DNA from: Symsagittifera roscoffensis
Taxonomy: Eukaryota; Xenacoelomorpha; Acoela; Convolutidae
NCBI RefSeq assembly: GCF_963678635.1
Contig: NC_087067.1
Location: 39,326,379 to 39,390,378 of the forward strand
DNA: 64,000 nucleotides
Direction of reading: 5' to 3'
Shown here: one piece after another, positions 21,280-33,320 of the stretch
How the letters are laid out: every line of letters starts with the position of its first letter
Position numbering within the stretch: the stretch's first letter is position 1
The notes under the pieces: generated by a model
The model's input: the letters and a program-made list of their open reading frames with translations, nothing else
The model's database searches: none
What the model was told of the DNA's origin: nothing
Position numbers and translations under genes: made by a program

Positions 21280-24260
21280 AGTTTATTAACAATTAATTCA
21301 TCATCGGAATTAAAACATTGTGGTGGTAGTACTATATTGAGGGCTGTTCTAGATTCGTATCAGGCACTGTAGTGATCAATGATAGCACTAAATCGTTTAT
21401 TTTATTCCATGTCACAATCAGATTTTTTAAATATATTTCTTATTCAAACCTTGACCAATCAATTTATATAAATCAATTTTGTCGTTATAATAAGCTTCAA
21501 ACTGTTGCATACCTCCGTTTATTGATTTAACTTTCCTTGTTTCGGTTTTACTCTTGGTTCAATTTTCAGTAACCTGTATTTGTACAACAAAAAATCTCTC
21601 ACGGTGGCCAAGTCGCGTTGCTCACAAAACCGTTTGTTGGTTTTAATAGTTTCTTTTGATTTTTTTGATTTTTTTGTTGTGCTTGCTACTCTTCCTTCAA
21701 TACATTTTGTTCATTGTATCTCCTTAAATATTTTGGAATGGGATTCTGTTACCTTTTCTGGTTCTGAGTCATTTTCAGAATTTGATTGATGTACCAGTTG
21801 TTTTGTCGACGTAACCACACGTTGAACTTTGAAGTTTTTTCGCTTTCTTTCTTTCTTTTTCTGTAAAAATTGATTTAATTTTTCCCGCTTTGATTTCGTT
21901 TGTGTTGTTGCAAATGCTATTCCGTCCCTTGATTATGCTCTGTTTGACTATATTTTGTATAGAAATGTCTCTAACTCCTCAGTTTAATACCTCAGGTTTG
22001 TCGCCCGTTGTTTAGGGAAGCAATGTCCGTTAGCAATTTAATGACTAACTTTGACTCTTCTCTTTCAGATTTTCACTACTACCTTGATACACTCTTTGAC
22101 TCAAGGAATAATCAGTTTGACCAGTTTCTTCCTGCTATTTTTTCTCGCGTAGGAAATCTTGATCCAAAAATGTCTGGCTTTCCTCTTCTTCCTTCATTGT
22201 TCATTCGAAAGAACGCATTATCTTGGATTTTTTCAAGAAGGTGCGAACAATCAAAAAGCTTCAAAAATTTTGAAGAATTTCGACTAAATTGTACCGCAGA
22301 TAACTTTTGAAAAAAAAACTGGTCGCTCTCCCAATCAAAACAAGTAAATATTGATGCCGAAGGCGTCTTCAGAAATTGGAACTGTTGGCCGCCATAAAAT
22401 AATAAAAAGTTGTCATAATTGTGCCGGATGTCATATAGGACCTTTGGATTGGCGAGGGGGTCGAATCCCTGATAAAAAAATAGGCGTGTCCCCGAGCGCT
22501 TCCTCAAATCTGCCCCTGGATCTGAGATTATTTATTTGTGATTCTCCCCAGTGTCTGTTCCCACATCTTTTGCTCCATTTTATATTTACCCCCAACTTTT
22601 TTTGGTGCAATATCTTCAATAATAACCAGTGACACTTCTGAGTAGGTAACCAATTCAAGTTACACTGGTTTTTTTTATATAAAAAATTTTCACCTTATTG
22701 TTGCCGCACTTCAAATTTTGAAGTTACTTTCTCAGTTTATCTGCCTAATAATGAAGACCTATAAATTCCTGCTCCTGCTTAGATTATTCAGATTCAAAGC
22801 TGTTTGGATTTTCTCTCCTGTCTTCCTTGTTCATTCGAATTTACACAGCAATTGTCTGGGTTTCCTTCTTAGCTGTGAACCTCGGCTGTGTCTGCTCAAA
22901 TGCAATTCCTTTCGCAATGTTTCTTTGTGCGATATTGTCTTTTTTCATCAAATTGTCAATTCCAAATTTGTTCCCTTCAAAACTGCCACAAAAAATTTCG
23001 ATCCGTTATTGTCATTCATATCATTTTTTTTATTTTCTGATTTTTTTTTTAATAGTGATTTTGGTGTTCCTTCTGCGTAATTTCTGCAGGTTTCCGACTG
23101 TTTTTCGAGTTTTGATAACTTTCCGTCAAAATGAGATTTGGGTTGAAGGAAAATCATCGGTCAGCCTATTTTATAGGTGACCAATTCAATTTGCATTATT
23201 GATGCCACATCTTCAAGCTCGAAGTTATTGAATACTTTTTCCCACAATATTTAACCACCATAATGACACGGTTGAATTAGAAGAGTCGTAATCAACCAAT
23301 ACTCTTACGTCCAAGTCTCTCGGTTTGTTTTTAGTTTCAAGTTCATCTTGAGTGTTGCTTTAAGCTAGTTCATCTTTGAAAGTTTTTTCGGTTTTTCGTC
23401 TTTAAACTCTAAATTTTTAGTCATTTATTTCTCGGCTTGAGGTCTTTTTGTGTTTGAGGTCCATTATCGAGATAATTCAGTTGTGCAGTTCACAAATGAC
23501 TTCGTGCAAACATTCACATTATGTTTATTCGACCTCTCCTCTTGCAACGTCTAAATTGATGATTCAATATGCCACATTTAAAGCAGTCTGTCTTGTTTGA
23601 CCACTTTCCTGCAGCTGTTCCTCAAGTTTCTTTTTTTCTGTTTAGGACACCATTATCTAATTTTTTTCTGTTTCCTCTCCTTCCTTTGTTTTAGTTCCAA
23701 AATACCTAATAATTATATGCAAGTAATTCACTGTGATTATATGATGCAGATAATTAACCTTCAGTAATGGCGGTCTGAGCTTCTCAGATTGTTTTCCTTC
23801 TTTTCGCGTCCAAAAGTCTGCTTTGGTTCTGGCTTCTATTCATCTCAATGGCGAGCTCTTTTAGTTCACAATTCTATATTGCATTCAGGATATCAAGTGG
23901 TGCCTGAATCTCAGCTTGTATGATGTTGCACTGGCTCCAACAATCGACACTTTTCCACTTTCATACTAAGCTACCTGATTTGTTTTTTTCTCGTACTCGT
24001 TTGAATACTTTTTTGGTTTTTTTTGTGTCTCAACATGGCCCAACCCAGACTTCTATTCTTTTTCCTCCAATTCATTCAATCGTTTTTTCCAGTTTTTAGT
24101 TACAGCTCTCCGTCTCTCCACTGTTTTTCTCTAGTCGTCCTTCATTGCTTGAACTTTTGATTATTGTTGATCATACACCTTCTCAGGTCTTCATTCTCCT
24201 CTCTATTTTGCTGGTTTTTCTTTTCGCTCGTGAAGAATTCCCTGTAGACACAGTAAGCAA
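21280..24260 (-). pseudogene. Decayed charged, coiled-coil-like gene (unrecognised)
   Basis: The + strand is pyrimidine-rich here, and the minus strand gives long Lys/Glu/Gln/Ser-rich stretches broken by stops and frameshifts. From high to low coordinates: EFFTSEKKNQQNREENEDLR near 24230, a run with LDILNAI, CELKELAIEMNRSQNQS near 23850, KLSKLEKQSETC near 23100, NLMKKDNIAQRNIAKGIAF near 22930, RMNNEGRRGKPDIF near 22190, and LNQFLQKKKERKRKNF near 21870 followed by NSENDSEPEKVTES. Two parts look internally duplicated: the GIAF motif (about 22900 and 21910) and the RMN(N/K)E(G/D)RR motif (about 22190 and 22820). Charged helical proteins of unknown function are possible; I do not name it. Confidence 0.4.
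22112..22507 (-). CDS. Open stretch of 131 codons inside the decayed charged gene
   Basis: This is one of the longer uninterrupted frames outside the arms. It begins with basic residues (MRKRSGTRL), passes through FLLFYGGQQFQFLKTP and ends in PTREKIAGRNWSN. The C-terminal third belongs to the duplicated RMNNEGRR segment of the surrounding minus-strand pseudogene. The preceding minus-strand frame (22431-22658) overlaps it, which suggests a frameshift near 22440-22500. No signal peptide or membrane segment. Possibly the best-preserved exon or part of the decayed gene, or chance. Confidence 0.3.
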   Translation of the reverse strand: MRKRSGTRLFFYQGFDPLANPKVLYDIRHNYDNFLLFYGGQQFQFLKTPSASIFTCFDWESDQFFFQKLSAVQFSRNSSKFLKLFDCSHLLEKIQDNAFFRMNNEGRRGKPDIFGSRFPTREKIAGRNWSN

Positions 24261-25209
24261 ATGGAGATAAGTTGTCGCATAGTAAGATAAAGTTGTAGTT
24301 GAAGGAATATTCCGATCATAAAATTTTTTAAATCATCACTGCTTGTGGTTGAAGTTTTGAGGAACTACATCATGCTACTACATTAAACGTTTTGATAAGA
24401 GAAGAAACGAAATTGATAAGAAAAACCATCTTTTTTTAGAAGTGGAGTTGCAATTTTAATTTTTTTTCTTTTTCAGATAATCATGATCAAGCGTGTATCG
24501 TATGTGTATCTAACAAACAAATAACACATGTATGACTGCGATTAGTCTAGTTGAAACAAAATTTTTGCTTCTCAAGGACGGATCATTTATATTTTGATTG
24601 ATTTGAAAACCAAAAAAAATTTAGTTTCAAGTCTTAATTGTGACCTTTTTTATAGAATTGCTAGCTGCAAAGAAGCATTTTAAAGCATCCAATGCGCACG
24701 GACTTGATATTAAATCAATAAAGAACAACCGATAAACGGACACATTGAACACAAACAAAAAAGACCGCAAGTTTCACCAAATCAAACTAGATAGAGTTGT
24801 AGAACTGGAACTTGCCTTTACGTTCTTTTCAATTCGATAAAAAATTACTGGCACTTTAAAAAATGAGTCCCAATTTCGATCATGCAATCACAGCTAATAA
24901 TCAGAATCCTCTAATGAAATTCATGATTGACAAAATTACTCGGAAAAAAACACTGATGTAAGTAACCCTTTTTTCAGCATAGCAAAAGTCAACTAACTCT
25001 GTTTGAATAATCTTTGTAAAATAATTTTCTTTTCAATTTTCCTTGTATCTGGCTACGTAACGTTTCCTTCAGTGTCTAATGCATTCAATTTTTTTTATTG
25101 ACCTTCAATTTAGCTGTCCAATTTTTGCATTAGCAGACCTCTCAGTAGTCCGTCGCTTTGCTAGCTCTATCATACTATACCAAAGCGCTGTTCTCTAAAA
25201 AAAAATTCA
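24261..25209. other. AT-rich stretch without features
   Basis: No open frame of note, repeat or recognisable signal on either strand. Confidence 0.5.
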
Positions 25210-25540
25210 ATATAATAATTTTTTTTCATGAGAAAAGAACAAAAATGACAAAAATCAGCAGCAGGATTATAATGATACAAAAAGAGAACAGCAATTGCAG
25301 CTATTTATAGCTCTATAGAAAAGGCTAAAAAAAATAGGAGTTGCTCCTGTTGTGGAAGCAGTTGCTAGATCAGCAGCATAGCATCTGTCAGAAAAAGCTG
25401 GGGCACCGTTTTTTATACAAATGAGAAGAATGTATGTCACCACAAATAATTATAAATTAGCGAGCCATCCCACAATCATGCTTAACTCATCAGTGCATAG
25501 AAACATTATTTTTCATAACTTATAACTCAGATCAAAATCG
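25210..25540 (-). pseudogene. Hydrophobic ORF remnant, copy 1
   Basis: The minus strand reads DELSMIVGWLANL and, after stops, a Ser/Ala-rich stretch. It matches the longer frame at 26524-26898 in order over about 250 bases (for example GTATGTCACCACAAA in both on the + strand). This copy has stops where the other is open, so it is the more decayed duplicate. Product unknown. Confidence 0.45.
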
Positions 25541-25849
25541 CTTCCATTTACTTCATAGGTCTTGCCTTAAAGTCTTTTAATTTTATTGATCCAAACTTCT
25601 CTATCATTTCTCTAAAAGTTGCAAAACGTATATAAAGAGTTCAAAATGTGCATAAAGAGATAGAAAGAACTTCGTAGAATTGAACATATAACCTTACAAC
25701 AATAAAACTTTACAAATTTTACAATGGGTATAATTTTACCAAGTAAATTGCAAATGCTTAGAGGAAAATCATATAAATAACAAAAACAGAGTTGCAGAGG
25801 AAGAATTTTTTTTAACCCAAGAACTTAAAAATTTTTCCATAAAATTAGG

Positions 25850-26520
25850 TTTCTATTTGTTATCAGGCGAGGCGGTAAAATGCTTTACATTGTATTTAAA
25901 AAAAAAAACACATGAGCCAATATTACGGAAAAATTGGAAAACAATTCAATGATTTCCTTTTTTTTGACCTGATAATGTTTGACCCGTGTTTGGTGTTAGT
26001 CTGGAGAAGTTAGCTCATGTCAAAAACTAGTACAAGCCAAGAAACAACTTGTTTTTTTTTCAAAATCAGTTGATTAATTGATTCTTTTTCCGCTAGTAAG
26101 AATTAATTTATGACTGGAAGACCATGCAATAGCTTTTCACATTGTTAGTTAAATAACGTTTGAGACTTATTCAAAAACTTCAGTTTATATTAAGAGTTTT
26201 GTGGGTTAATGAGCGATTTGTTGGTTGAAGAATTGTTTTTAGATTAGCTTTGATGTTTTTGACAAAACACCTCGTTGATTTCTAGCTCCCATGAAAAACA
26301 AGTACCAGGCTTGTTTTTGTGTGAAAAAGTGTTGAAATCGTGTGATAACAAAATGAAAGTTTGCATGGTGAGCATATTTGTTTTTTTGAAGAAGTGTGTG
26401 TTGTTATTCATAATTTGAGCGTTATATATTACGACTGAAGGCCAAGTGGCTGGTTTTCTAAATTCGTTTAACCTTGTTAAGTACGACCAAATTTTGTTCA
26501 ATTGTGCCCTGAAATAGGCT
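25850..26520. repeat. Diverged direct repeat, copy 1 (partner 28010-28660)
   Basis: Shared landmarks in the same order are TATCAGGCG, ACATGAGCCAATATTACGGA versus CCATGAGTCAATATCACGGA, TTCAATGATTTCC and TTAGTC-GAAGT. The match is clear but with many changes, so it is old. Confidence 0.7.
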
Positions 26521-26523
26521 TTT

Positions 26524-26898
26524 TTATGCCCCTTGACTGAAGTATACCATAGAGCTATGCCTTGACAAAAGTTTTTTTGAACTTAATTTTATAAGAAATG
26601 AAAAAAATAACGTAAAACGAAGCAGTAGGATCATTGTGATAGAAAAGATAGCAAAAACTGTAGCAATTGAAATCATTCTAGAAACAAAGCAAGAAAAATT
26701 TGGAGTCGCTTCTCTTATGGAAGCAGTTGCTGGCAAACTTTGATTAGAGATTAGCAGCATAGCGTCTGTAGTAAGAATTAAGGCAATTTTTTTGTGCAAA
26801 TAAGACAATTGTATGTCACCACAAAGAAGCAGAAAGTTAGCAAGCCATCCTACAATCAGATTTAACTCATCAGTGCTTATGAGCTCAAAATTTTTCAA
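26524..26898 (-). CDS. Hydrophobic 124-residue ORF, possible membrane protein (unrecognised)
   Basis: The frame starts MKNFELISTDELNLIVGWLA, has a first hydrophobic stretch around residues 14-30, and a second strong one around residues 78-108 rich in Ile, Phe and Leu, as expected for membrane helices, though AT-rich noise also gives such runs. There is a more broken partner at 25210-25540, whose similarity covers the same frame; that two copies share the frame is the only support for coding. No family recognised. Confidence 0.3.
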   Translation of the reverse strand: MKNFELISTDELNLIVGWLANFLLLCGDIQLSYLHKKIALILTTDAMLLISNQSLPATASIREATPNFSCFVSRMISIATVFAIFSITMILLLRFTLFFSFLIKLSSKKLLSRHSSMVYFSQGA

Positions 26899-27459
26899 CT
26901 ATTAACTCAGATCAAACTTGCTTCGAATCACTTCATCAGAGAGGTTTAGCATCAGAGATTTAGCTTGGTAATTTTAAAACTTACGTCTATTGATCCGAGT
27001 TTTTTAATTGATCCGAGTTTCTCAATAACTTGTCCAAATTTTACAGTTCAAATTGTGCAGTAAGAGATATAACATTGCTTACTGGAAAACCATACAACAA
27101 AACCTTAAAAGTTTTATTTAATTTCATTTTATTGATTATATAGCGTTGGCTTTGAGCAAAATCAAACATGTGCAACGATAAAAATTAAGCAACTTAGAAA
27201 ATATTTCGAAAATTTGTCTGTAGAATGTAGTGATAATACAGAAAAAACTAGGATCGAGAGAAACAGTAGATTTTGTAGAATATCACAGTAACAAGACTCA
27301 ATGAAAAACCTCAAAAAATTCAGTTACAAGGAGGAAACTCAAAAGAGATGCTTATAATAGTTCTTATAGTACCTTGTGATGTGAAATGTTTTACAGAAAG
27401 CTGTGACATAATAGACAAAGACTCTAAAAAGCAGAGCCGTTCAGAGAACATAATGAATG

Positions 27460-27660
27460 AAAGAAGCATGAAAAGATTTCGGAGGTTATCAGAAGGGAAA
27501 CTCATAACATTTCGTTTTTTAGTTTTTTGTTTCAAACAAAAGGTGTAATTCAACAACTCTCTGGACTAAGCGTGAATTTTTTAAACGAAAAACGATAGAG
27601 AGTGCAGGTAAAATTATGACTTTTTTGAAATTTTTCTTTTATAAACCTCGGTACCTTAGA
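27460..27660. repeat. Diverged short direct repeat, copy 1 (partner 27785-27990)
   Basis: Both contain GAAGCATGAAAA or AAAGCATGAAAA, then GGAGGTTATCAGAA, a TTCATTT/TTCGTTT stretch, GTGTAATTCAACA and ACGAAAGAGA-like bases, in the same order about 330 bases apart. Confidence 0.65.
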
Positions 27661-28009
27661 AAAAGTTATTTATTACAAAGAGTTTGAAAACAATTCAAAT
27701 TTTATCTAAAGTCAGATGAAATTACAGGAAAATTGCAAAACATTTGAAAAGAAAACATGAGCTAGTATTATCTAACATCACCTAATTGAAATGAAACAAA
27801 AAGCATGAAAATTTTTGGGAGGTTATCAGAATAGAAAATAAAAAGCGCTTCATTTCTTCATTTCTTTGAAACAAAACGTGTAATTCAACAGGTCTATCGG
27901 CTAGTCGTTACAAATTTCTCACAAAAACGAAAGAGAAATGTAATTCAAAGGAGGTCTTTTTTGAAGATTTTTTTCAAAAACCTCAGAATCTCAACAAAAA
28001 AAAAATACA

Positions 28010-28660
28010 AAAATTTCCAACTAATATCAGGCGTGGCGTTAAAAATCTGAAGCATTGCATTTGAAGAAAAAAAAACCCATGAGTCAATATCACGGAAAAA
28101 TTTGAAAACAGTTCAATGATTTCCTTTTTGTCTTTTGACCCGAAAGTGTGTACGTATTTGATGTTAGTCAGTAGAAGTGAGGTCATATCAAAGTATTTGA
28201 ATTTGTTTGTTTTTTTTTTGTTTCAAAGTTGTTGATTAATCGTTTCTTTTTTTTGCTAGTAAGGTTAAAATTTTGACTAGAGTACCAGAAAATGACTTTT
28301 CATTTATTTAAAGTCTGACACTTATTTGGAAATTCAAGTTAATATTTCCAGTTTTTTTGGTTAATGAGCATTTTGTTGATTGAAGAACTGTTTCGAGATT
28401 AGTTTTGATGTGTTTTCCTTGCTTATGATTTCTGGTTGCTTTAACTCTGTATCAATTTTTAGCTCTAATTAAAAGAAACTACCAGGCTTGTTGAAACATT
28501 GTGATAATGCAATGGAAGATTTCGTGGTCAATCAAACATTCAGAATAATCAATCATTATTCAAACTTTTGAATTCAGTCGTTATATAACACGACTGAAGA
28601 CAAATGTGGCTGAAGCTATTGTTTTCGTTTATTTCCGTTAAGTACGGGGGAAACTTTCCT
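28010..28660. repeat. Diverged direct repeat, copy 2 (partner 25850-26520)
   Basis: Second copy of the repeat at 25850-26520. The pair 25210/26574, the pair 25850/28010 and the short pair 27460/27785 show that 25.2-28.7 kb grew by several old local duplications. Confidence 0.7.
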
Positions 28661-29766
28661 CTTAGTTTTGTAAAAAGCACCTTTTTGTAATGCACAGTGG
28701 ACGATGTTTGGAATGAGGCAAATACTATTATTTTAGATTCAATTTTTCAAGTTCGAGGCTCTGGTGAGAAAGAGCTCAACTTTCCGCAAATTTTCACTAT
28801 CAGAAAGAAGTAAACACGGATGTTGATCAACTGCACACCAAAATTTGCGTTGTAGTGCTGATACAGATTCTTATTGAGTTTTCTAGTGATGATCACTAAC
28901 TGACGACCTTACAAGTATGTACCTAATCTTCTTGTAATTTTTCATAAAAAATTTAATGGTTTTTAGCTCATAATATAGCAAAGCTACAATAATAAAAACC
29001 AGTCGAAGAGGAAGATAAAACTAATTCTATAGTCATCGATAAAAAATTGCACTTATTTTTTGACCACAAAGATCAAAATAGATCGAAAACTTTTTAAGGA
29101 AACAGGGTGACAAGTTTTGATGCTTTCTTTTTCTCAGTATATAAAATCGATTGTCGATCTTCGAAACTGCTGTTCTTGAGTAATGTTATTAAAGAAAAAA
29201 CTTACCGTGCTTCCGAGCTCTAAATTTTAGCGGAATGTAATTGATTATTCTTAAAATTTTAAGCAAACTAGTAAATTAAAAATCATGAAATTGCAGTAAG
29301 GCTTCCATTGCCTGAGTATGAGATACAATTTGAAAAAAAATAATCGGATGGCTATTGAAATTTCTTGCAAGTCTTCAATAACCTCCAAAGTTGACCTGAA
29401 GTATAAAAAACATTGATTTATAGCTTCAGACGAAATGAGAGATTTTCTGTTCAATTAACCATTCTTTATTTGCTCCTTTAATATCTACAAAAAAAGCCTC
29501 AAAAATGATTGATTATCAATAAGCTAGAAATGACAGGCTAAAAGAACAGCAAAAAGAAACCTTTGCTTCTAATTTATACTTTTAGGTCTGATTGCAAAAC
29601 CGTGAAATCTTTACTGCTTACCCGTCATATTTGCAACTAACCCTTCAAAGTTTGTTGCTAAGACTGCCTTATTTAAATAGAGTACACTTCAAAAGTAAAC
29701 ATAATTGAACCTATTTCAAACTAAACTTAGTAGTAAAATAAAAACTGGTTCCAACACTAAACGTTT
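28661..29766. other. AT-rich stretch; inverted motif just before the LTR
   Basis: No gene recognised. At 29742-29753 AAACTGGTTCCA is the reverse complement of the first bases of the LTR (29767-29778), separated by 13 bases, making a perfect 12-bp hairpin arm at the element boundary. Confidence 0.6.
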
Positions 29767-30135
29767 TGGAACCAGTTTAAAACTACTATATACATATATA
29801 TTTATAAACCAATTATATTATTTGCAAACTATCACTATAAAGTCCTTCTTACTAACCAATCATGATCCATAGCTAACACTGACAAATTGAAGTGCTGAAA
29901 CTAATTGTAGTTTCAATACCAGAACACTTTGAAAAAATCTTAAAAGACAGCTTTTCTCTTTCGGAACAAATTCCAGAAACCTAACCCGCAATACCAAAAT
30001 ACACTAGATCTATTGAGACTAGGAGATATAAGAGTATGATTAAGATCTATCCATCCGAAAAAAATAGCGTGACGTACAGACGGCGTACTTTATCTGAAAT
30101 TACTCTGTGGGTGAGCCACTCCTGACATAAACTCA
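29767..30135 (+). repeat. 5' long terminal repeat
   Basis: Begins TGGAACCAGTTTAAAAC and ends ACATAAACTCA. It has a TATATACATATATAT stretch at about 29791-29806 that could serve as a TATA element. It aligns along its length with 33321-33692. Confidence 0.8.
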
Positions 30136-30137
30136 TC

Positions 30138-30155
30138 TGGTGCGATCAAAAGTCT
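30138..30155 (+). promoter_or_regulatory. Probable primer binding site
   Basis: TGGTGCGATCAAAAGTCT follows the 5' repeat after two bases. A leading TGG complements the CCA end of a tRNA, as in most LTR elements. I cannot say which tRNA. Confidence 0.45.
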
Positions 30156-33100
30156 CAAACAAAGACCTAATAACCAATTGAGATTTAGCAAAAAAGGATT
30201 AGAAAGAAAATCAAACTAAAATTAGCAAAACTGCAAAATGTTCGATAACATAGAAAATTTAATAGAAATTTCTTTACATCTCAATAATTCTACCCCAAAA
30301 TTTCAAACAATACAACAAATACCAGGTCAAAACTGAACAACAGACCAAGCTACTAAATCGGGGTACGACGCAAACCGCAAAGGGTATATGCCCTCAGAAT
30401 CCTCTTTTAGCAGACTTTTATTCTCTGACACGAAAATGAATTTTCTTGGAGCAATAAATTTAATTTACAAGCAATTAACTTCTTGATGCTTCATCTTCTT
30501 CATCTTTATACTATACATCAATTATAACAACTGATAATAAAACACACAAGTCGTTGCTTCCCTCAAGTCTACAGTTATTTAAATTTGAAAGTTTTTGTAA
30601 AATTGAAATTTAATGGAAAAAAATTACAAAAATTAGTTAGTAAGAAAACAAAAAATAGTTTTATTAAATTTATAAAGTTTTTCTTGCTTCTCAAGGACTC
30701 ATTTTTCATTTCTCCATCCTTGTTTCATCATCTAGAACATAACTGAGATTTTTCAATAACTAATATCATTTAAAATCATAACCCTTAAATCAAACTTTTC
30801 AAAAAAGTTTCTTTTGTCATTTAACTTAATGTTTATCCTCAAAATTATCAAGGCCTATCCTTGCTTTCCGATAATCTAATTTTCCCTTAAAACTAGATCA
30901 TCAAGGCTTTCCTTTGATGTTTAAATTTTCACTTAAAGGATTATTATTTCATCTAAACCATTCGATCATCAAGGCTTCCCTTGGATCAAATAGAACACAG
31001 TTTTGATCCCCACCTCAGACTTAAAAGTGTCTAACGACCTCAAACATCAATTCATTCTCCAGCTCTTTATCGAAAGAAACACTCAAAACTTTGTTTTTGA
31101 GAAACTAATCATAACCAATATGACAAACAGTGAAGAACTCCGTTTACTCATTCTTCACTACACTCCCGCATTCATGAATTAACCCTTGCACTACACGAAA
31201 ACCAGTTAACTACAATTGTAGTAAAATTGGAAACCGACCACAATACTAACCCTCGACTAACCGAAAATTTTTATATTAGATCCAAATATCTATTTCATCT
31301 AGATAGTACTAAAACATTGATAATAGCGCGCGCACTAACATACCCCAGAGCATACCAAACATTTTAAACGAAGTTAATCATTTTGCACTCACATTTCACT
31401 TCCTCGCACACAAGAAACATGGCATTCACTGCTCATACGAAATTATGTTACGAAAAAAACTAATACACGTACACATTTTAAAGGTTCATACAAAAAACAC
31501 TACATCAATAACTCACCAGCATGAAATCCACAAACCGTTTTATGTTTTTCAATTCAAAGTGTACTTCACCATGTTTCTTAAACTTCACATATTGTTTTAA
31601 ATCAACTAATCTCCACGGCATCCTCCGTAATTATGATACCACAAATTCTGACAAATGTATATATTCTGCCCACTAACCAACACATTCCCACTTAATGACG
31701 ATCGCCCTCTAATTGTCCCCTACGAATATATTCAGCCCAATGAAATCTTTATATTAAAACTTGTTCACAACACTGAATTCAACCATAAAATGTACAATTT
31801 AATTCAGAACACAAATCATAAATTTTCATTACTCACCGAAGAAACTAACACCATCAGAGCACTGGAATTTCTCTGTCCTCTGCTTTGCACAAAAAAATTC
31901 AACCGCAAGCCTGCAAAACTACTCGTAACATCAGACACAATTGAAGCTAACTTCCCCCATGGTTTTTTTCCCGATGAAGAACCCTCATAAAAAAGAATTT
32001 AACATTTTATTCTAACAATTAAAACAAAACAATTACCATTCTCACACGTATTGCTCATTATCTATTTTAGATTTCACCGATCATTCATCTAAGCGAGCAA
32101 AAACCAAATAAAAAATCACATACTCTTTTTTTCAGCTTTTGAATTTTCTTTTTAAAAATGAAAATGAATTATTCAAAGCAGTGAAATTCTTTCACAAAAG
32201 CAATAATTAAACAACTTTGTAGTAAAAATCAAAAAATTCGAATCAGTAAATTAAAAAAATGGCAAAAAATTACAAGGAAACTAACCTTTTCATGTGAGTT
32301 TCTTTTGTGAATTTTAAATAATCTCCTTTACTCGCCCACAAATCACACACTCTTTCCTTCAAACTCGCACAACTCGACCACGAGATTTGTTTAATTACAA
32401 GTAAGCTTACACTACAAAACCAACTGCATGCATAAGAAAGTCCCTCGGTACTCAGACCAGATAAAACCCAGGTTAAAACAGAACAATTTAATTTTGAAAG
32501 AGGACACAATCAAAAACAAAAAAAACCTAAAATTCATGATAAAAAAGAATAAGAAATTGCACAAAAAGAGACTAACACGAAAAGAGACTCTGCTCAAATA
32601 AACGGTGAACTTGTGACCCACTCTGGTCTCACCAACCAGAACGACGTCGCTCGAAGTACATGCTCTCACCATGTGCTCTGATCCTGATCCTCTTTTTTGA
32701 TAAGAGTGGCTCCAGGGTGAGTAACTCTTTAAAATAACTTAACTCAAAAACGCTTTTGCAAAAATATTTGATTAGCGTCCTAACTAAAATTGATCTCAAT
32801 AACAAGATGTAGATTTCATATGCAATGTAAAAAGATTTCTTAGAGCAAACGGATTGAGCAGCAGAAGGAATGGCAAATCTAGTGGGTTGTTGCCGTAGTT
32901 TCAATCTTCACAGGATTTAAAGTATGGACCCAACATCGTAGCAAAGGACCATTGAAGAAGAACATTGGCCAACTCGATATGGATCTCTCATAAGAATCCG
33001 AGTCAGTTGGCACTTCACACAGAAAAGTCAAAACTTCATCTTGCACGTTTTCTCGCTCTAGCTTAACGAAACCAACACATCAGTGCATCAATCTGAAACC

Positions 33101-33320
33101 TTGACACAATCACTCAAGACGATAAACAATGAAACAAGACCCACTTCTGGAACACGAACATCTGTGATCTCTCTCTAAGAAAACAACTACATCTCTTTTT
33201 CCATCACGCGGTCACTGCTAAAACCGCTCAAAAAACTGTCCAAAAACAGAAAATTCTCCATCCATCCTTCACTAAAATCAAAAAATTTTAAAATTAAAAA
33301 CTCTCTAAGCCCTGGATAGG
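30156..33320 (+). other. LTR element interior without retroviral genes
   Basis: The interior is A- and C-rich on the + strand. The longest plus-strand frame is 31655-31990. Around 32270-32904 three overlapping minus-strand frames (79-91 codons) exist but none has a known motif. The bases CCTGGATAGG directly before the 3' repeat are the purine-leaning spot where a polypurine tract would be, though it is weak. Confidence 0.5.
31655..31990 (+). CDS. 111-residue ORF in the LTR element (unrecognised)
   Basis: The frame starts MYIFCPLTNTFPLNDDRPLI and ends NFPHGFFPDEEPS. Composition is balanced for such AT-rich DNA, with Pro, Asp and Glu present and no membrane segment. It is in the element sense direction, about 1.5 kb after the 5' repeat. 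It might be a remnant of a gag or accessory frame, but I see no zinc knuckle or protease motif. Confidence 0.3.
   Translation: MYIFCPLTNTFPLNDDRPLIVPYEYIQPNEIFILKLVHNTEFNHKMYNLIQNTNHKFSLLTEETNTIRALEFLCPLLCTKKFNRKPAKLLVTSDTIEANFPHGFFPDEEPS

Noticed and set aside
22431-22475. tRNA T-arm-like GGGGGTCGAATCCCT
   Set aside because: No acceptor, D or anticodon stem can be paired around it.
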